A stretch of 64,000 nucleotides of DNA from JASLDZ01 sp964242625 (GCA_964242625.1 CAXTAO010000010.1:1-64000), one strand, 5' to 3'; shown: positions 1-8,720, counted from the first letter of the stretch. The notes: a model not told the origin generated them from the sequence alone. Numbers and translations are program-made.

Positions 1-89
1 GGCGGACGGGGTGGGATTCGAACCCACGGTGCGCTCTCACGCACGGCGGTTTTCAAGACCGCTGCCTTAAACCGCTCGGCCACCCGTCC
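1..89 (-). tRNA. tRNA-Ser (anticodon UGA)
   Basis: Class II tRNA read on the minus strand. The acceptor stem GGACGGG (83-89) pairs with CCCGTCC (4-10), followed by discriminator G and the first two bases of CCA; the final A would lie just outside the window. The anticodon loop CTTGAAA is closed by GCGGT/ACCGC and gives anticodon TGA, which reads UCA serine codons. A long variable arm is present, as expected for tRNA-Ser. Confidence 0.93.
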
Positions 90-195
90 CTGAGCGTCGG
101 CGGCGCTTATGGCGGGCGAAGCGCGTCGAGGCTAGGGGCGGGAACGGCCCCGCTCGGCCACGCTTACCCCCGCGCCGTGTATGGGAGGCTGATCC

Positions 196-2901
196 ATGGC
201 CGACGCGCTCTCCCCCTACCGCCAGAAGCGCGACTTCACCCAGACGGCCGAGCCCTCAGGCGCGGACGCAGTATTGCCCGCCGAACGCCTGCGCTTCGTC
301 ATCCAGAAGCACGACGCGACGCGCCTTCACTACGACTTCCGGCTCGAGCACGAGGGCGTGTTCAAAAGCTGGGCGATCACGCGCGGGCCCTCGCTCGATC
401 CCGCCGATAAGCGCTTGGCGGTGGAGGTGGAGGACCACCCGCTCGACTACGGGGATTTCGAGGGGGTCATCCCCAAGGGCCAGTACGGCGGCGGCGTGGT
501 GATGCTGTGGGACCGCGGCTTCTGGGCGCCGGAGCCGGGGACCACCGTCGAGCAGGGACTGGCCAAGGGCGACCTCAAGCTCGTGCTAGAGGGCGAGAAG
601 CTGCACGGCGGCTGGGTGCTCGTGCGCATGGCCCACGACCGGGCGGCGCGAGGCGGCAAGCCTGGGCGCACCAACTGGCTCCTCATCAAGCATCGCGACG
701 GGACGGAAGAGCCCGGGGACGGCGACCGCCTGTTGCAGTCTGCCGACCGCTCCGTCGCGTCTGGGCGCGACCTGCCGGAAATCGCTTCGGGGGCGGCGCC
801 CGGCCCCACGCGCTTCATGACAGGTGTGGGCCAAGCTCCGGCGCGCCGTGTGTGGAACTCCAACAGAGGCGATCCCGAGGCCAGCGCCGAGGCGGTGGCG
901 GAAGAGCCGCCCTCGCGTCCTGAGCCGGCCCGGCCCGCACCTCGCGCGAAGCCGCCCCGATCCAGCACTGCGCGCAGGGCGACGGCCGAGGCCGCTCCCG
1001 CTCCGCCCGCCTTCATCGCGCCCGCGTTGGCGAGCTCGGTTGATCGCCCACCCGCCGGCGCTGGCTGGGCGCACGAGATCAAGTTCGACGGCTATCGGCT
1101 GCAACTGCGGGTCGCGGGCGGCCGCGCCACGGTGAAGACGCGCTCGGGGCTCGACTGGTCGGAGCGCTTCCCCGAGATCGTCGCCGACGGCGCGCGCCTC
1201 CCCGACGCGATCCTCGACGGCGAGGCCGTCGCGCTGGACACCCACGGGGCCCCAGATTTCGCGGGCCTGCAGGCGGCGCTCTCCGACAGTCGCACGGACG
1301 GGCTCCTGTTCTTCGCCTTCGACCTCCTCTACGCCGATGGCGAGGACTGGCGCGCGCGACCGCTCTCCGAACGCAAGTCCCGGCTCGAGGCGTTGCTGGA
1401 AGGCGCGCCTGCGGGCGGGCGGCTGCGCTTCGTCGCCCACTTCGAGGCGGCGGGCGAGGCGGTGCTGCGCTCGGCCTGCTCCATGCAACTCGAGGGGGTG
1501 GTCTCCAAGCGGTTGAGCACGCCCTACCGGTCGGGGCGGTCGGACGACTGGCTGAAGAGCAAGTGCCGCGGCGGTCAGGAGGTCATCGTCGCCGGCTGGA
1601 CTTCCGGCGAGGGCAAGCCGTTCCGCTCGCTCCTGGCGGCGGTCCGGCGCGAGAACCGGCTCGTGTACGTCGGCCGTGTCGGCACGGGGTTCGGCGCCAA
1701 GGTCGCCGGCGACCTCCTGCCGCGCCTACGCAAGGTGGCGAGCCCGGTCTCGCCGTTCGCGCCGGAGGACACGCCCAAGGCCGGCGCCGAGGTGCACTGG
1801 GCCAGGCCCGTGCTGGTGGCGGAGATCGAGTCGGCGGGCTGGACGGGAGCGGGCGCGCTGCGCCAGGCGAGCTTCAAGGGCCTGCGCGAGGACAAGGCGG
1901 CCGACGACGTGGTGCAGGAGACGCCCGCGCCCATCGAGGCGGTGGCCTCCTCCTCCTCCGCCACGCCCGTGCAGACCGCGGCGGCCGCCCGCCGCGCGCC
2001 CATGGTCATGGGCGTCACCCTCTCCCACCCGGAGAAGGCGCTATGGCCCGCCGAGAGCGACGCCGCACCCGTCAGCAAGCTGGACTTGGCCGTCTACTAC
2101 GAGGCGGTGGCGGCCGCGATCATGCCCCACCTGACGGGCCGGCCTTGCTCGATCATCCGCCAGCCGGACGGGATCGGCGGCCAGAGCTTCTTCCAGCGCC
2201 ACGCCGGGGCGGGTTCGTCGTCGCTCCTGACGCTGGTCGAGGTGCGCGGCGACAAGAAGCCCTACGTACAAGTCGACCGGCCCGAGGCGCTGGCGGCGGT
2301 GGCGCAGAGCGGCGGCGTCGAGCTCCACCCCTGGAACTGCGCGCCGGGGCGCCCGGAGGTGGCCGGCCGGCTCGTGTTCGACCTCGACCCTGCGCCCGAC
2401 GTGGCGTTCGAGACCGTGATCGCCGCCGCCAAGGAGGTGCGCGCGCGCTTGGAGGCGCTGGGCCTCGTCGCCTTTTGCAAGACCACCGGCGGCAAGGGGC
2501 TGCACGTAGTGACCCCGCTCGACGTCTCCGGCGACCGCGCGATCGAATGGCCGCAGGCGAAGGCCTTCGCGCGGGGCGTGTGCGAGGCCATCGCCGCCGA
2601 CGCGCCCGATCGATTCCTCGTCAACATGTCGAAGGCCAAGCGCACCGGGCGCATCTTCCTCGACTACCTACGCAACGACCGGCTCTCCACCGCGGTCGCG
2701 CCCTACTCGCCGCGGGGCCGGCCGGGCGCGCCGGTGAGCTGGCCGGTGAGTTGGACACAGGTCAAGCGCGGCCTCGACCCCCTCGCCTACACGATCCGCA
2801 CGGCGCCCGGCCTACTCAAGCGCAACAAGGCCTGGGCCGGCTATGACGAGGCGGCGCGGCCGCTCGGCGAGGCGATCGCGCGGTTGGCGACGCGCGGCTG
2901 A
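196..2901 (+). CDS. ligD: Multidomain ATP-dependent DNA ligase D (LigD)
   Basis: Non-homologous end-joining enzyme that trims, fills and seals double-strand breaks, normally with Ku. The 901-residue protein has the PE-LIG-POL order. The N-terminal 3'-phosphoesterase domain (about 33-170) carries H39, H45, D47, R49 and H81, matching the known PE active-site residues. A Pro/Arg/Ala-rich linker (about 215-285) leads to the ATP-dependent ligase domain with catalytic lysine K296 in KFDGYRL, then the OB fold. The C-terminal archaeo-eukaryotic primase-type polymerase domain (about 610-895) holds the metal-binding FDLDP motif (D729, D731). The start at 196 has GGGAGG six bases upstream. No Ku gene lies in this window, so the partner must be elsewhere. 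Confidence 0.96.
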   Translation: MADALSPYRQKRDFTQTAEPSGADAVLPAERLRFVIQKHDATRLHYDFRLEHEGVFKSWAITRGPSLDPADKRLAVEVEDHPLDYGDFEGVIPKGQYGGGVVMLWDRGFWAPEPGTTVEQGLAKGDLKLVLEGEKLHGGWVLVRMAHDRAARGGKPGRTNWLLIKHRDGTEEPGDGDRLLQSADRSVASGRDLPEIASGAAPGPTRFMTGVGQAPARRVWNSNRGDPEASAEAVAEEPPSRPEPARPAPRAKPPRSSTARRATAEAAPAPPAFIAPALASSVDRPPAGAGWAHEIKFDGYRLQLRVAGGRATVKTRSGLDWSERFPEIVADGARLPDAILDGEAVALDTHGAPDFAGLQAALSDSRTDGLLFFAFDLLYADGEDWRARPLSERKSRLEALLEGAPAGGRLRFVAHFEAAGEAVLRSACSMQLEGVVSKRLSTPYRSGRSDDWLKSKCRGGQEVIVAGWTSGEGKPFRSLLAAVRRENRLVYVGRVGTGFGAKVAGDLLPRLRKVASPVSPFAPEDTPKAGAEVHWARPVLVAEIESAGWTGAGALRQASFKGLREDKAADDVVQETPAPIEAVASSSSATPVQTAAAARRAPMVMGVTLSHPEKALWPAESDAAPVSKLDLAVYYEAVAAAIMPHLTGRPCSIIRQPDGIGGQSFFQRHAGAGSSSLLTLVEVRGDKKPYVQVDRPEALAAVAQSGGVELHPWNCAPGRPEVAGRLVFDLDPAPDVAFETVIAAAKEVRARLEALGLVAFCKTTGGKGLHVVTPLDVSGDRAIEWPQAKAFARGVCEAIAADAPDRFLVNMSKAKRTGRIFLDYLRNDRLSTAVAPYSPRGRPGAPVSWPVSWTQVKRGLDPLAYTIRTAPGLLKRNKAWAGYDEAARPLGEAIARLATRG

Positions 2902-2927
2902 GCGCACGCCGCCAGCCGTCTCCGTCC

Positions 2928-3488
2928 TCAGGCGAGAGCGACGGCTCGGCGGCGTCGCAGCGCCGCCCCGGCGAAGCCCACGCCGAGGGCGGTCAGCGCC
3001 CACGCCGCCGGCTCGGGCGCCGCGGAGGTCGTTGTCTCGTTCCACACGCCATTAACGCCGATGTCAGCCGACTGAACCACGCCGGTGTTCCAGCCGCCCA
3101 TGTCGTCGGTGTTGAAGTAGTCGTAATCAAAGGTCTCGCCGCCGGAGACGCGACCGAACAGGTTGACGTTGTAGAAGCCTGGGCTGGAGCCCAGCGAGCC
3201 TTCGATATCGCCGAGGTCGCCCAGATCGGTGATGCTGTAGGCCGGGAAGAGGTCGGATCCTCCGTAGGAGAAGCTGACGAACTCGGACGCGTCGATGGCG
3301 TCGCCGGGTGTGTAGTTTTGAAGCGTCAGCGTGGCGCTTACCGATCCTGAACCGTCATAGCAGTCGGAGCAGTCGCCGCGGAAGGTGAACACCTCCTGCG
3401 CGGGCGCGGGCGCGGTCGCCGCTGTCGCATAACCGCTCGCGCCGGTGGTCAAGGCCATGGCCAGCGCGGCGGCTGTCAAGTTATTCAT
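2928..3488 (-). CDS. PEPxxWA-CTERM exported protein of unknown function
   Basis: A secreted or surface protein of about 186 residues. Its N-terminus is a signal peptide (MNNLTAAALAMALTTG) and its C-terminus is a sorting tail: the motif PEPAAWAL, a hydrophobic helix, then the basic cluster RRRR. PEP-CTERM tails are recognised by exosortase/EpsH-type enzymes, so the mature protein is probably processed and anchored or released at the envelope. The central region is acidic, rich in Gly, Asp and Tyr, and has a Cys pair (CSDC). I do not recognise a catalytic domain. The start at 3488 is preferred over an upstream ATG at 3527 because it begins the signal peptide and follows AGGGA. Convergent with ligD, with only 26 bases between. 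Confidence 0.85.
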   Translation of the reverse strand: MNNLTAAALAMALTTGASGYATAATAPAPAQEVFTFRGDCSDCYDGSGSVSATLTLQNYTPGDAIDASEFVSFSYGGSDLFPAYSITDLGDLGDIEGSLGSSPGFYNVNLFGRVSGGETFDYDYFNTDDMGGWNTGVVQSADIGVNGVWNETTTSAAPEPAAWALTALGVGFAGAALRRRRAVALA

Positions 3489-3583
3489 CGTTTCGTCCCT
3501 CGCGGCTGCCCGCCGCGCGGCCACCAAGACTCCGGGTGGGCGTGAGCCTCAACCGCCCTGTCGCATGATGTCGCGAGATGTCG

Positions 3584-4114
3584 TCAGACACCGCCTGCGC
3601 GCCAGGAGCGCGGACGGGGCGCGGCCGTCTCGCCCAGCGCGCGGCTCTCCACCCGGATGCGCCAGGCGAGCACGAGGAGGTCCAGCCCGCCGAACAGCGC
3701 CGACGCCCAGGGCAGGCCCACCGCCAGCGGCAGGACGAACATCTCGCTGGCGACCACCGCGTAGTTCGGGTGGCTGATCCAGCGATAGGCCCCGCGGCGA
3801 ACCAGCGTCTCGCCGGGGACCACCAGCACGCGGGTCGTCCAGCGCCGGCCGATGGAGCCCAGCACCCATCCGCGCGCCACCTGCAGGAGGACGTACACGC
3901 CCGTCCACGTCGGCGAGAGCGGGTTGCGCGACCCCCAGGCCCAGAGCGCGACGAGCCAGGCGGCGTGCAGGGCGACGATCACCGGATAGTGCGCGGCCCC
4001 CACCTCCACCGCTCCCGCCGCGCGCAGCCGCCGCTCGTTGGCGCGCGCGTAGACGAGCTCACCCAGCCGCTGGGCGGTGACGAGTCCCAGGAGGACGACG
4101 GCGTAGACGTTCAC
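3584..4114 (-). CDS. Isoprenylcysteine carboxyl methyltransferase-family protein, PKS-associated
   Basis: Small integral-membrane methyltransferase (176 residues) of the ICMT/DUF1295-like fold. It has several hydrophobic helices and the signature RWISHPNY (HPNY at 115-118) with a following Glu (E124). In bacteria, members of this family sit next to type III polyketide synthases (srsB in Streptomyces, bpsB/ypbQ in Bacillus) and O-methylate the alkylresorcinol or alkylpyrone product. The same role is inferred here because the GTG start lies inside the PKS stop (GTGA, 4111-4114), so the two are translationally coupled. The substrate has not been shown. Confidence 0.82.
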   Translation of the reverse strand: MNVYAVVLLGLVTAQRLGELVYARANERRLRAAGAVEVGAAHYPVIVALHAAWLVALWAWGSRNPLSPTWTGVYVLLQVARGWVLGSIGRRWTTRVLVVPGETLVRRGAYRWISHPNYAVVASEMFVLPLAVGLPWASALFGGLDLLVLAWRIRVESRALGETAAPRPRSWRAGGV

Positions 4115-5232
4115 GCCCAGGCCTCGGCGGGCTCACGCTCGACCGCCGGCGCGGCGGCGGGCGCCTCGGCCGACATGGCGATGAAGCTCGCGGTAAAGCC
4201 CGGCCCTAGCGCGCCCAGAACGAGCGCGCCGGGATCCTCGCCCGTGGCCCTCGCCCGCGCGAGCACGCGCTCCAGCACGAAGAGCACGGTCGGCGCACTC
4301 ATGTTGCCGAACTCGGCCAGCACCTCGCGCTCGACATCCAGCGCGCCCTCCCGCAGGCCGAGCACGTGCTCCAGCGCGGGCAGCACGCGCGCGCCGCCCG
4401 GGTGGCAGACGTAGCGGCCGACGGGCTCGCACCCGCGCTCGGCGTTGAAGCCCGCCACCGCCTCGCCGAAGCGCTGCTGTACGAAGGTCGGCAGGGTGGA
4501 GGCGAGGACGATGCCGAAGCCCACGGGGTCGATCGTCCAGCCCATGATGTCGAGCGTGTCGGGCCACAGGTGCTGGCTGTCGACGCCGAGCGCGCGACCG
4601 CCCGGCGTGGGCGGGCCGGCCTGCAGCACGACCGCCGCGGCGCCATCGCCGAAGAGGGCGGTGGCGACCACGTTCGCCTTCGAAGGCTCGTCGGCGCGGC
4701 AGGCGAGCGAGCACAGCTCGACCACGACGAGCAGCACGGGCCGCCCCGGCTCGGCGCGGGCCAACCGCGTCGCCAGCGCCAGGCCCGAGACGCCGCCCGC
4801 GCAGCCGAGGCCGAACACGGGCGCGCGTCTCACCGCGGGGTTCAGCCCCAGCCGGCCGTGCAGACGGGCCTCCAGGCTCGGCGTGGCGATCCCGGTCGAC
4901 GAGACGGTCACCACCGTTCCGACTTCGTCGGCGCGTAGCCCCGCGCGCGCCAGCGCCGCCTGCGCCGCCTCCATGTAGAGCGCCTCGGCGCCCTCGATGT
5001 AGGCCTCGTTGCGCTCGCGCCAGTCACGCGGTTGCGCGTACCAAGCCATCGGCCGCACGGTGCGGCGGGTGCGGATGCCGGTGTTGGCGAACAGCTGCAG
5101 GAGGTCGGGCGTGCGGAAAACCTTGCCGCCGAACACGGCGGCGGCGGCGGCGGCGGCCTCGTCCTGGTGGATGACGTGGGGGGGCGCGGCGGTGGCGAGG
5201 CCGAGCAGCTGGACGGGGGCGGTCGGGGCCAT
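4111..5232 (-). CDS. Type III polyketide synthase (chalcone/stilbene synthase-like)
   Basis: Homodimeric ketosynthase that extends an acyl-CoA or fatty acyl starter with malonyl-CoA to make alkylpyrones or alkylresorcinols. At 373 residues it is the usual length. The catalytic triad is visible: C144 in GLGCAGG, H277 in CHPGG and N310 in EFGNMSAPT. The start at 5232 is chosen because it begins the conserved N-terminal strand (APVQLLGLATA) and has GGAG six bases upstream; a longer frame to 5526 runs antisense through the neighbouring regulator. It overlaps the downstream ICMT-family gene. The product could be a membrane phenolic lipid or an electron carrier; the sequence alone cannot decide which. 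Confidence 0.92.
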   Translation of the reverse strand: MAPTAPVQLLGLATAAPPHVIHQDEAAAAAAAVFGGKVFRTPDLLQLFANTGIRTRRTVRPMAWYAQPRDWRERNEAYIEGAEALYMEAAQAALARAGLRADEVGTVVTVSSTGIATPSLEARLHGRLGLNPAVRRAPVFGLGCAGGVSGLALATRLARAEPGRPVLLVVVELCSLACRADEPSKANVVATALFGDGAAAVVLQAGPPTPGGRALGVDSQHLWPDTLDIMGWTIDPVGFGIVLASTLPTFVQQRFGEAVAGFNAERGCEPVGRYVCHPGGARVLPALEHVLGLREGALDVEREVLAEFGNMSAPTVLFVLERVLARARATGEDPGALVLGALGPGFTASFIAMSAEAPAAAPAVEREPAEAWA

Positions 5233-5322
5233 GCGCACTCCGCGCGGACAAGCGCTACGCCCCGCGACCCTGTCACAGTGGAGGGCCCGCCCGCCCGCCG
5301 CAAGCCGTACGGGAAGCAGGGC

Positions 5323-5553
5323 GTGAGCGCGCGCTGGCTGCGCAAACGGTCGATCTCGCTCAGCGGCCACGCCACTTCGCTGGCGCTGGAGCCGGAGTTC
5401 TGGGACGGGCTCGACGCAATGGCCGCCGCGCGCGGGGTGGCGCTGGCGGTCGTTCTGCGCGAGCTGGACGCCGGGCGCGCGGCGCGCCCGCTCGCCTCCG
5501 CCTGCCGAGTGGCGGTCCTCCTCCACGCGCGGGGCTCGGGCGCCCTCCCCTGA
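5323..5553 (+). CDS. Ribbon-helix-helix domain protein
   Basis: A 76-residue protein resembling the small RHH_4-type DNA-binding family common in alphaproteobacteria. It has a basic N-terminus, the segment RSISLSGHATSLALEPEFWD, a helix-rich middle and a short C-terminal strand (RVAVLL). The ribbon SISLSGHATSLAL followed by two helices fits a MetJ/Arc-like fold. The GTG at 5323 has GGGAAG six bases upstream; a GTG at 5278 is possible but lacks a ribosome site. It is divergent from the PKS gene and lies immediately before uvrD. A regulatory role on the PKS operon is possible but unsupported. Confidence 0.72.
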   Translation: MSARWLRKRSISLSGHATSLALEPEFWDGLDAMAAARGVALAVVLRELDAGRAARPLASACRVAVLLHARGSGALP

Positions 5554-5578
5554 AAATCCGGCGGGCGCGTGCTACATC
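5550..5578 (+). promoter_or_regulatory. Putative uvrD promoter, leaderless type
   Basis: CTGAAA (5550-5555) and TACATC (5573-5578) are 17 bases apart. The extended -10 GCTACATC matches the Caulobacter housekeeping consensus GCTANAWC perfectly. Only seven bases separate it from the uvrD ATG, so the predicted transcript starts at or next to the start codon. There is no Shine-Dalgarno sequence, which fits. Confidence 0.5.
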
Positions 5579-5585
5579 TGTTCCC

Positions 5586-7970
5586 ATGCCGGACGTCGTG
5601 ATTCAGCCCCGCATTAGCGACCTCGCCCGGCCCTCGCCTCCCGCCGGCGCGGGTCCACGCGACCTCCTCCACGGCCTCAACCCCGAACAGCGCGAAGCCG
5701 TGGAGACGACGGACGGCCCCGTGCTCGTGCTGGCCGGCGCCGGCACGGGCAAGACGCGCGTGCTCACCACGCGGCTCGCGCACATCCTCGAGATGCGCCG
5801 CGCCCGGCCGTGGGAGCTCCTCGCGGTCACCTTCACCAACAAGGCGGCGCGCGAGATGCGCGAGCGGGTGGCGCACCTCCTCGGCGAGGGCGAGGGGCTG
5901 CGCTGGCTCGGCACCTTCCACTCGGTATCGGCGCAGATCCTACGCCGCCACGCCGAGCTCGTCGGGCTCAGGTCGAATTACACCATCCTCGACACCGACG
6001 ACGTGGAGCGCCTGCTGAAGCAGCTGATCACGGCCGCCGACATCGATCCCAAGCGGTGGAGCGCGCGTCATCTCTCCAGCCTGATCGACGGCTGGAAGAA
6101 CAAGGGGCTGACGCCCGACCGCGTGCCGCCCGAGAGCGACGGCTTCGCCCCCGACGCGCGCGGGGCCGACCGGGGCGCCAAGCTCTACGCGCAGTACCAG
6201 GAGCGCCTGCGCATCCTCAACGCCTGCGACTTCGGCGACCTCCTGCTGCACAACCTGACCATCTTCCAGCGCCACCCGGATGTGCTGGCCGAATATCACC
6301 AGCGGTTCCGCTACATCCTCGTCGACGAGTACCAGGACACCAACAGCGCCCAGTACCTGTGGCTGCGGCTCCTGGCGCAGGCGCATCGCAACATCTGCTG
6401 CGTGGGTGATGACGACCAGTCGATCTACGGCTGGCGCGGGGCCGAGGTCGACAACATCCTGCGCTTCGAGCGCGACTTCCCGGGCGCCAAGGTGGTGCGG
6501 CTGGAGCGGAACTACCGCTCGACCAGCCACATCCTGTCGGCCGCCAACGGGCTGATCGCCTCCAACAAGGCGCGGCTCGGCAAGACGCTGCGCACGGAGG
6601 CCGCGGGCGGCGACAAGGTGGCGGTTCGCGGCGTGTGGGACGGCGAGGCCGAGGCGCGCCAGGTGGCCGAGGAGATCGAGCGGTGGAAGCGCTCGGGCCG
6701 GCGCTACGCCGAGTGCGCCGTCCTCGTGCGCGCGTCGTTCCAGATGCGCGCCTTCGAGGAGCGCTTCGTGCTCTTGCAGGTGCCCTACACGGTCGTCGGC
6801 GGCCCGCGCTTCTTCGAGCGCGCCGAGATCCGCGACGCCCACGCCTACCTGCGGCTGATCCAGTCGGAGGACGACGACCTGGCGTTCGAGCGCATCGTCA
6901 ACCAGCCCAAGCGCGGCGTGGGCGAGACGAGCGTGCAGAAGCTCCTCGTGCTCGCGCGCCGCCACGACCTCTCCGCCAGCCTCGCCGCCCGCGGCCTCGC
7001 CCAGACCGATGAGCTGCCCGCGCGCACCCGCACCCAGCTCGCCACCTTCATCCGCGACACCGACCGCTGGCGCCAGCTCAAAGGCCAGGTGCGCCACTGG
7101 GAGCTGCTGGAGACCGTCTTGGAGGAGAGCGGCTACACCGACATGCTGCGCGCCGACCGCGGGCCGCAGAGCGCGGGCCGGCTGGAGAACCTCAAGGAGC
7201 TGGTGCAGTCGATGCAGCAGTTCGAGACGCTGGAGGCCTATCTCGAGCACGTGTCGCTGGTCATGGACCTCGACAACCGCTCGTCGGGCGACGCGGTGTG
7301 GATCATGACCCTGCACTCGGCCAAAGGGCTTGAGTTCCCGCAGGTGTTCCTGCCCGGCTGGGAGGAAGGCGTCTTCCCCTCCCAGCGATCGATGGACGAG
7401 TCGGGGGAGAAGGGGCTCGAGGAGGAGCGGCGCCTCGCCTACGTCGGCGTGACCCGTGCGCGGGAGCGGGCGCAGGTCTCGTTCGCCGCCAACCGGCAGG
7501 TGTACGGCCGCTGGACCTCGCAGCTTCCGTCGCGCTTCGTCGACGAGCTGCCCCCCGCCCACGTCGATGCGGCGTCCGACACGGGCTACTACGGCGGCGG
7601 CCCCGGCATGCAGGAGGCTAAAAGCCGGTTCGACGACGAGGGCAGCTTCGGCCGGGCCGACGGCGGCTACGACTCGCCCGGCTGGAAGCGCGCCCAGGCG
7701 CGCGCGGGGATGACGCCCTCGACGCCCCCCTCCGACCGCTTCGGCGTGAACCGCGCCCGCGCGCGGCAGATGGTGATCGAGGGCGAGGGCCGGCTGATCG
7801 CCTCCAGCGACCCGGCGGCCTCGTCGGGCGCGTTTGGGGCGGGCGACCGGGTTTTCCACCAGAAGTTCGGCCCGGGAACGGTCACCGCCGTGGAGGGCGC
7901 CAAGCTCACAGTGGTGTTCGACAAGGCCGGCGAAAAGCGCGTGCTCGACAGCTTCGTCGAGCGGAGCTGA
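5586..7970 (+). CDS. uvrD: ATP-dependent DNA helicase UvrD/PcrA
   Basis: Superfamily 1A 3'-5' helicase for nucleotide-excision and mismatch repair. The 794-residue protein has Walker A GAGTGKT (51-57), motif Ia (TFTNKAAREM), Walker B VDEYQDTN, motif III (GDDDQSIYGWRGA), motif IV (RLERNYRS), motif V (TLHSAKGLEF) and motif VI (AYVGVTRAR). A C-terminal Tudor-like domain (about 745-790; GDRVFHQKFGPGTV) is the RNA-polymerase-binding module known in PcrA/UvrD. The ATG at 5586 lacks a Shine-Dalgarno but sits just behind a good -10 element. It ends in a strong hairpin shared with the convergent gene. Confidence 0.96.
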   Translation: MPDVVIQPRISDLARPSPPAGAGPRDLLHGLNPEQREAVETTDGPVLVLAGAGTGKTRVLTTRLAHILEMRRARPWELLAVTFTNKAAREMRERVAHLLGEGEGLRWLGTFHSVSAQILRRHAELVGLRSNYTILDTDDVERLLKQLITAADIDPKRWSARHLSSLIDGWKNKGLTPDRVPPESDGFAPDARGADRGAKLYAQYQERLRILNACDFGDLLLHNLTIFQRHPDVLAEYHQRFRYILVDEYQDTNSAQYLWLRLLAQAHRNICCVGDDDQSIYGWRGAEVDNILRFERDFPGAKVVRLERNYRSTSHILSAANGLIASNKARLGKTLRTEAAGGDKVAVRGVWDGEAEARQVAEEIERWKRSGRRYAECAVLVRASFQMRAFEERFVLLQVPYTVVGGPRFFERAEIRDAHAYLRLIQSEDDDLAFERIVNQPKRGVGETSVQKLLVLARRHDLSASLAARGLAQTDELPARTRTQLATFIRDTDRWRQLKGQVRHWELLETVLEESGYTDMLRADRGPQSAGRLENLKELVQSMQQFETLEAYLEHVSLVMDLDNRSSGDAVWIMTLHSAKGLEFPQVFLPGWEEGVFPSQRSMDESGEKGLEEERRLAYVGVTRARERAQVSFAANRQVYGRWTSQLPSRFVDELPPAHVDAASDTGYYGGGPGMQEAKSRFDDEGSFGRADGGYDSPGWKRAQARAGMTPSTPPSDRFGVNRARARQMVIEGEGRLIASSDPAASSGAFGAGDRVFHQKFGPGTVTAVEGAKLTVVFDKAGEKRVLDSFVERS

Positions 7971-7996
7971 CGGGGGCGGCTGCGACCGCCCCCGTC
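7969..7996. terminator. Bidirectional terminator hairpin between uvrD and a convergent gene
   Basis: A perfect 11-bp inverted repeat (GACGGGGGCGG at 7969-7979 and its complement at 7986-7996) around a six-base loop. It begins inside the uvrD stop codon and lies 7 bases from the convergent stop at 8004. It has no long T tract, so it may work as a bidirectional barrier. Confidence 0.7.
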
Positions 7997-8003
7997 GCGC
8001 CCG

Positions 8004-8720
8004 TCAGGCGGCGGCGAGGCCGGCCGCGCGGCGTCGGCGCAGAGCCGCACCCGCCAGACCGACGCCCGCCATCATCAGCGCCCAGGTGGCGGGCTCAGGC
8101 GCGGCCGAAGTGGGCATGCCCACCTGCACCGCACCCAGGCGGTCGTCGCCGTAGCTGGGGCCGCCGGCCACCGAGTAGCCGAAGCTCTGCGACAGGCGCA
8201 GGACGATGTTCGAACCGTTGGCGGCGAAGGCGTTGAAGCCCTGGTAGTCGAGCCCGGCGATCGCGCCGGTGAAGTCGGCGGTCGGGATGGCGAACTCGAT
8301 CCCCAGACCGTCGGCGCTGGCGGCGGTCATCACGTCCGGCGTGTCGACGCTGCCCGACACGCCCGCCACGAAGGCGTCCGCGTGGTTGGGGCTGAGCTCG
8401 AAGCCGATGTCCGAGCCGTTTCCGTTGGCGGGATCGAGGTCCCAGTAGATGTTGGCGAAGGTGGCGACCGCGTGGCCATCGCCGCTCGCCTGCAGGAAGC
8501 CGTAGACGTAGTTGGCGTCGGACGTCAGGTAGATCGAGTAGCCGATCGCATCGGTGAAAGGCGTCGGGGTCTGGAAGTTCGACTCCGGAGCGCCCGGGAC
8601 ATAGGTGACGGTCGACTTGGCCGCGCCGTAAGCGGCGTCAAGCGTGCCGTCGACGGTGACGGCGTGCGCCGCGGGTGCGGCGACGAGCGCGGCGGCGGCC
8701 GCGAGAATGGCGAACTTCAT
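8004..8720 (-). CDS. PEPxxWA-CTERM exported protein, beta-rich
   Basis: A 238-residue exported protein. The signal peptide ends near APAAHA (about residue 20), and the C-terminus carries PEPATWALMM, a hydrophobic helix and RRRRAA, the exosortase-type sorting signal. The body is acidic and beta-rich with Gly/Asp turns; the segment NIYWDLDPANGNGSDIGFEL resembles carbohydrate-binding or DOMON-like beta sandwiches, but no family can be assigned. The start has GAGGGGAAACACCT just upstream. It shares tail architecture with the protein at 2928-3488 although the bodies differ, so both probably use the same sorting enzyme, which is not in this window. Confidence 0.85.
   Translation of the reverse strand: MKFAILAAAAALVAAPAAHAVTVDGTLDAAYGAAKSTVTYVPGAPESNFQTPTPFTDAIGYSIYLTSDANYVYGFLQASGDGHAVATFANIYWDLDPANGNGSDIGFELSPNHADAFVAGVSGSVDTPDVMTAASADGLGIEFAIPTADFTGAIAGLDYQGFNAFAANGSNIVLRLSQSFGYSVAGGPSYGDDRLGAVQVGMPTSAAPEPATWALMMAGVGLAGAALRRRRAAGLAAA

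Noticed and set aside
5940..7859. A 639-codon minus-strand frame over uvrD
   Set aside because: Antisense shadow with no motif; uvrD on the plus strand has all helicase motifs.
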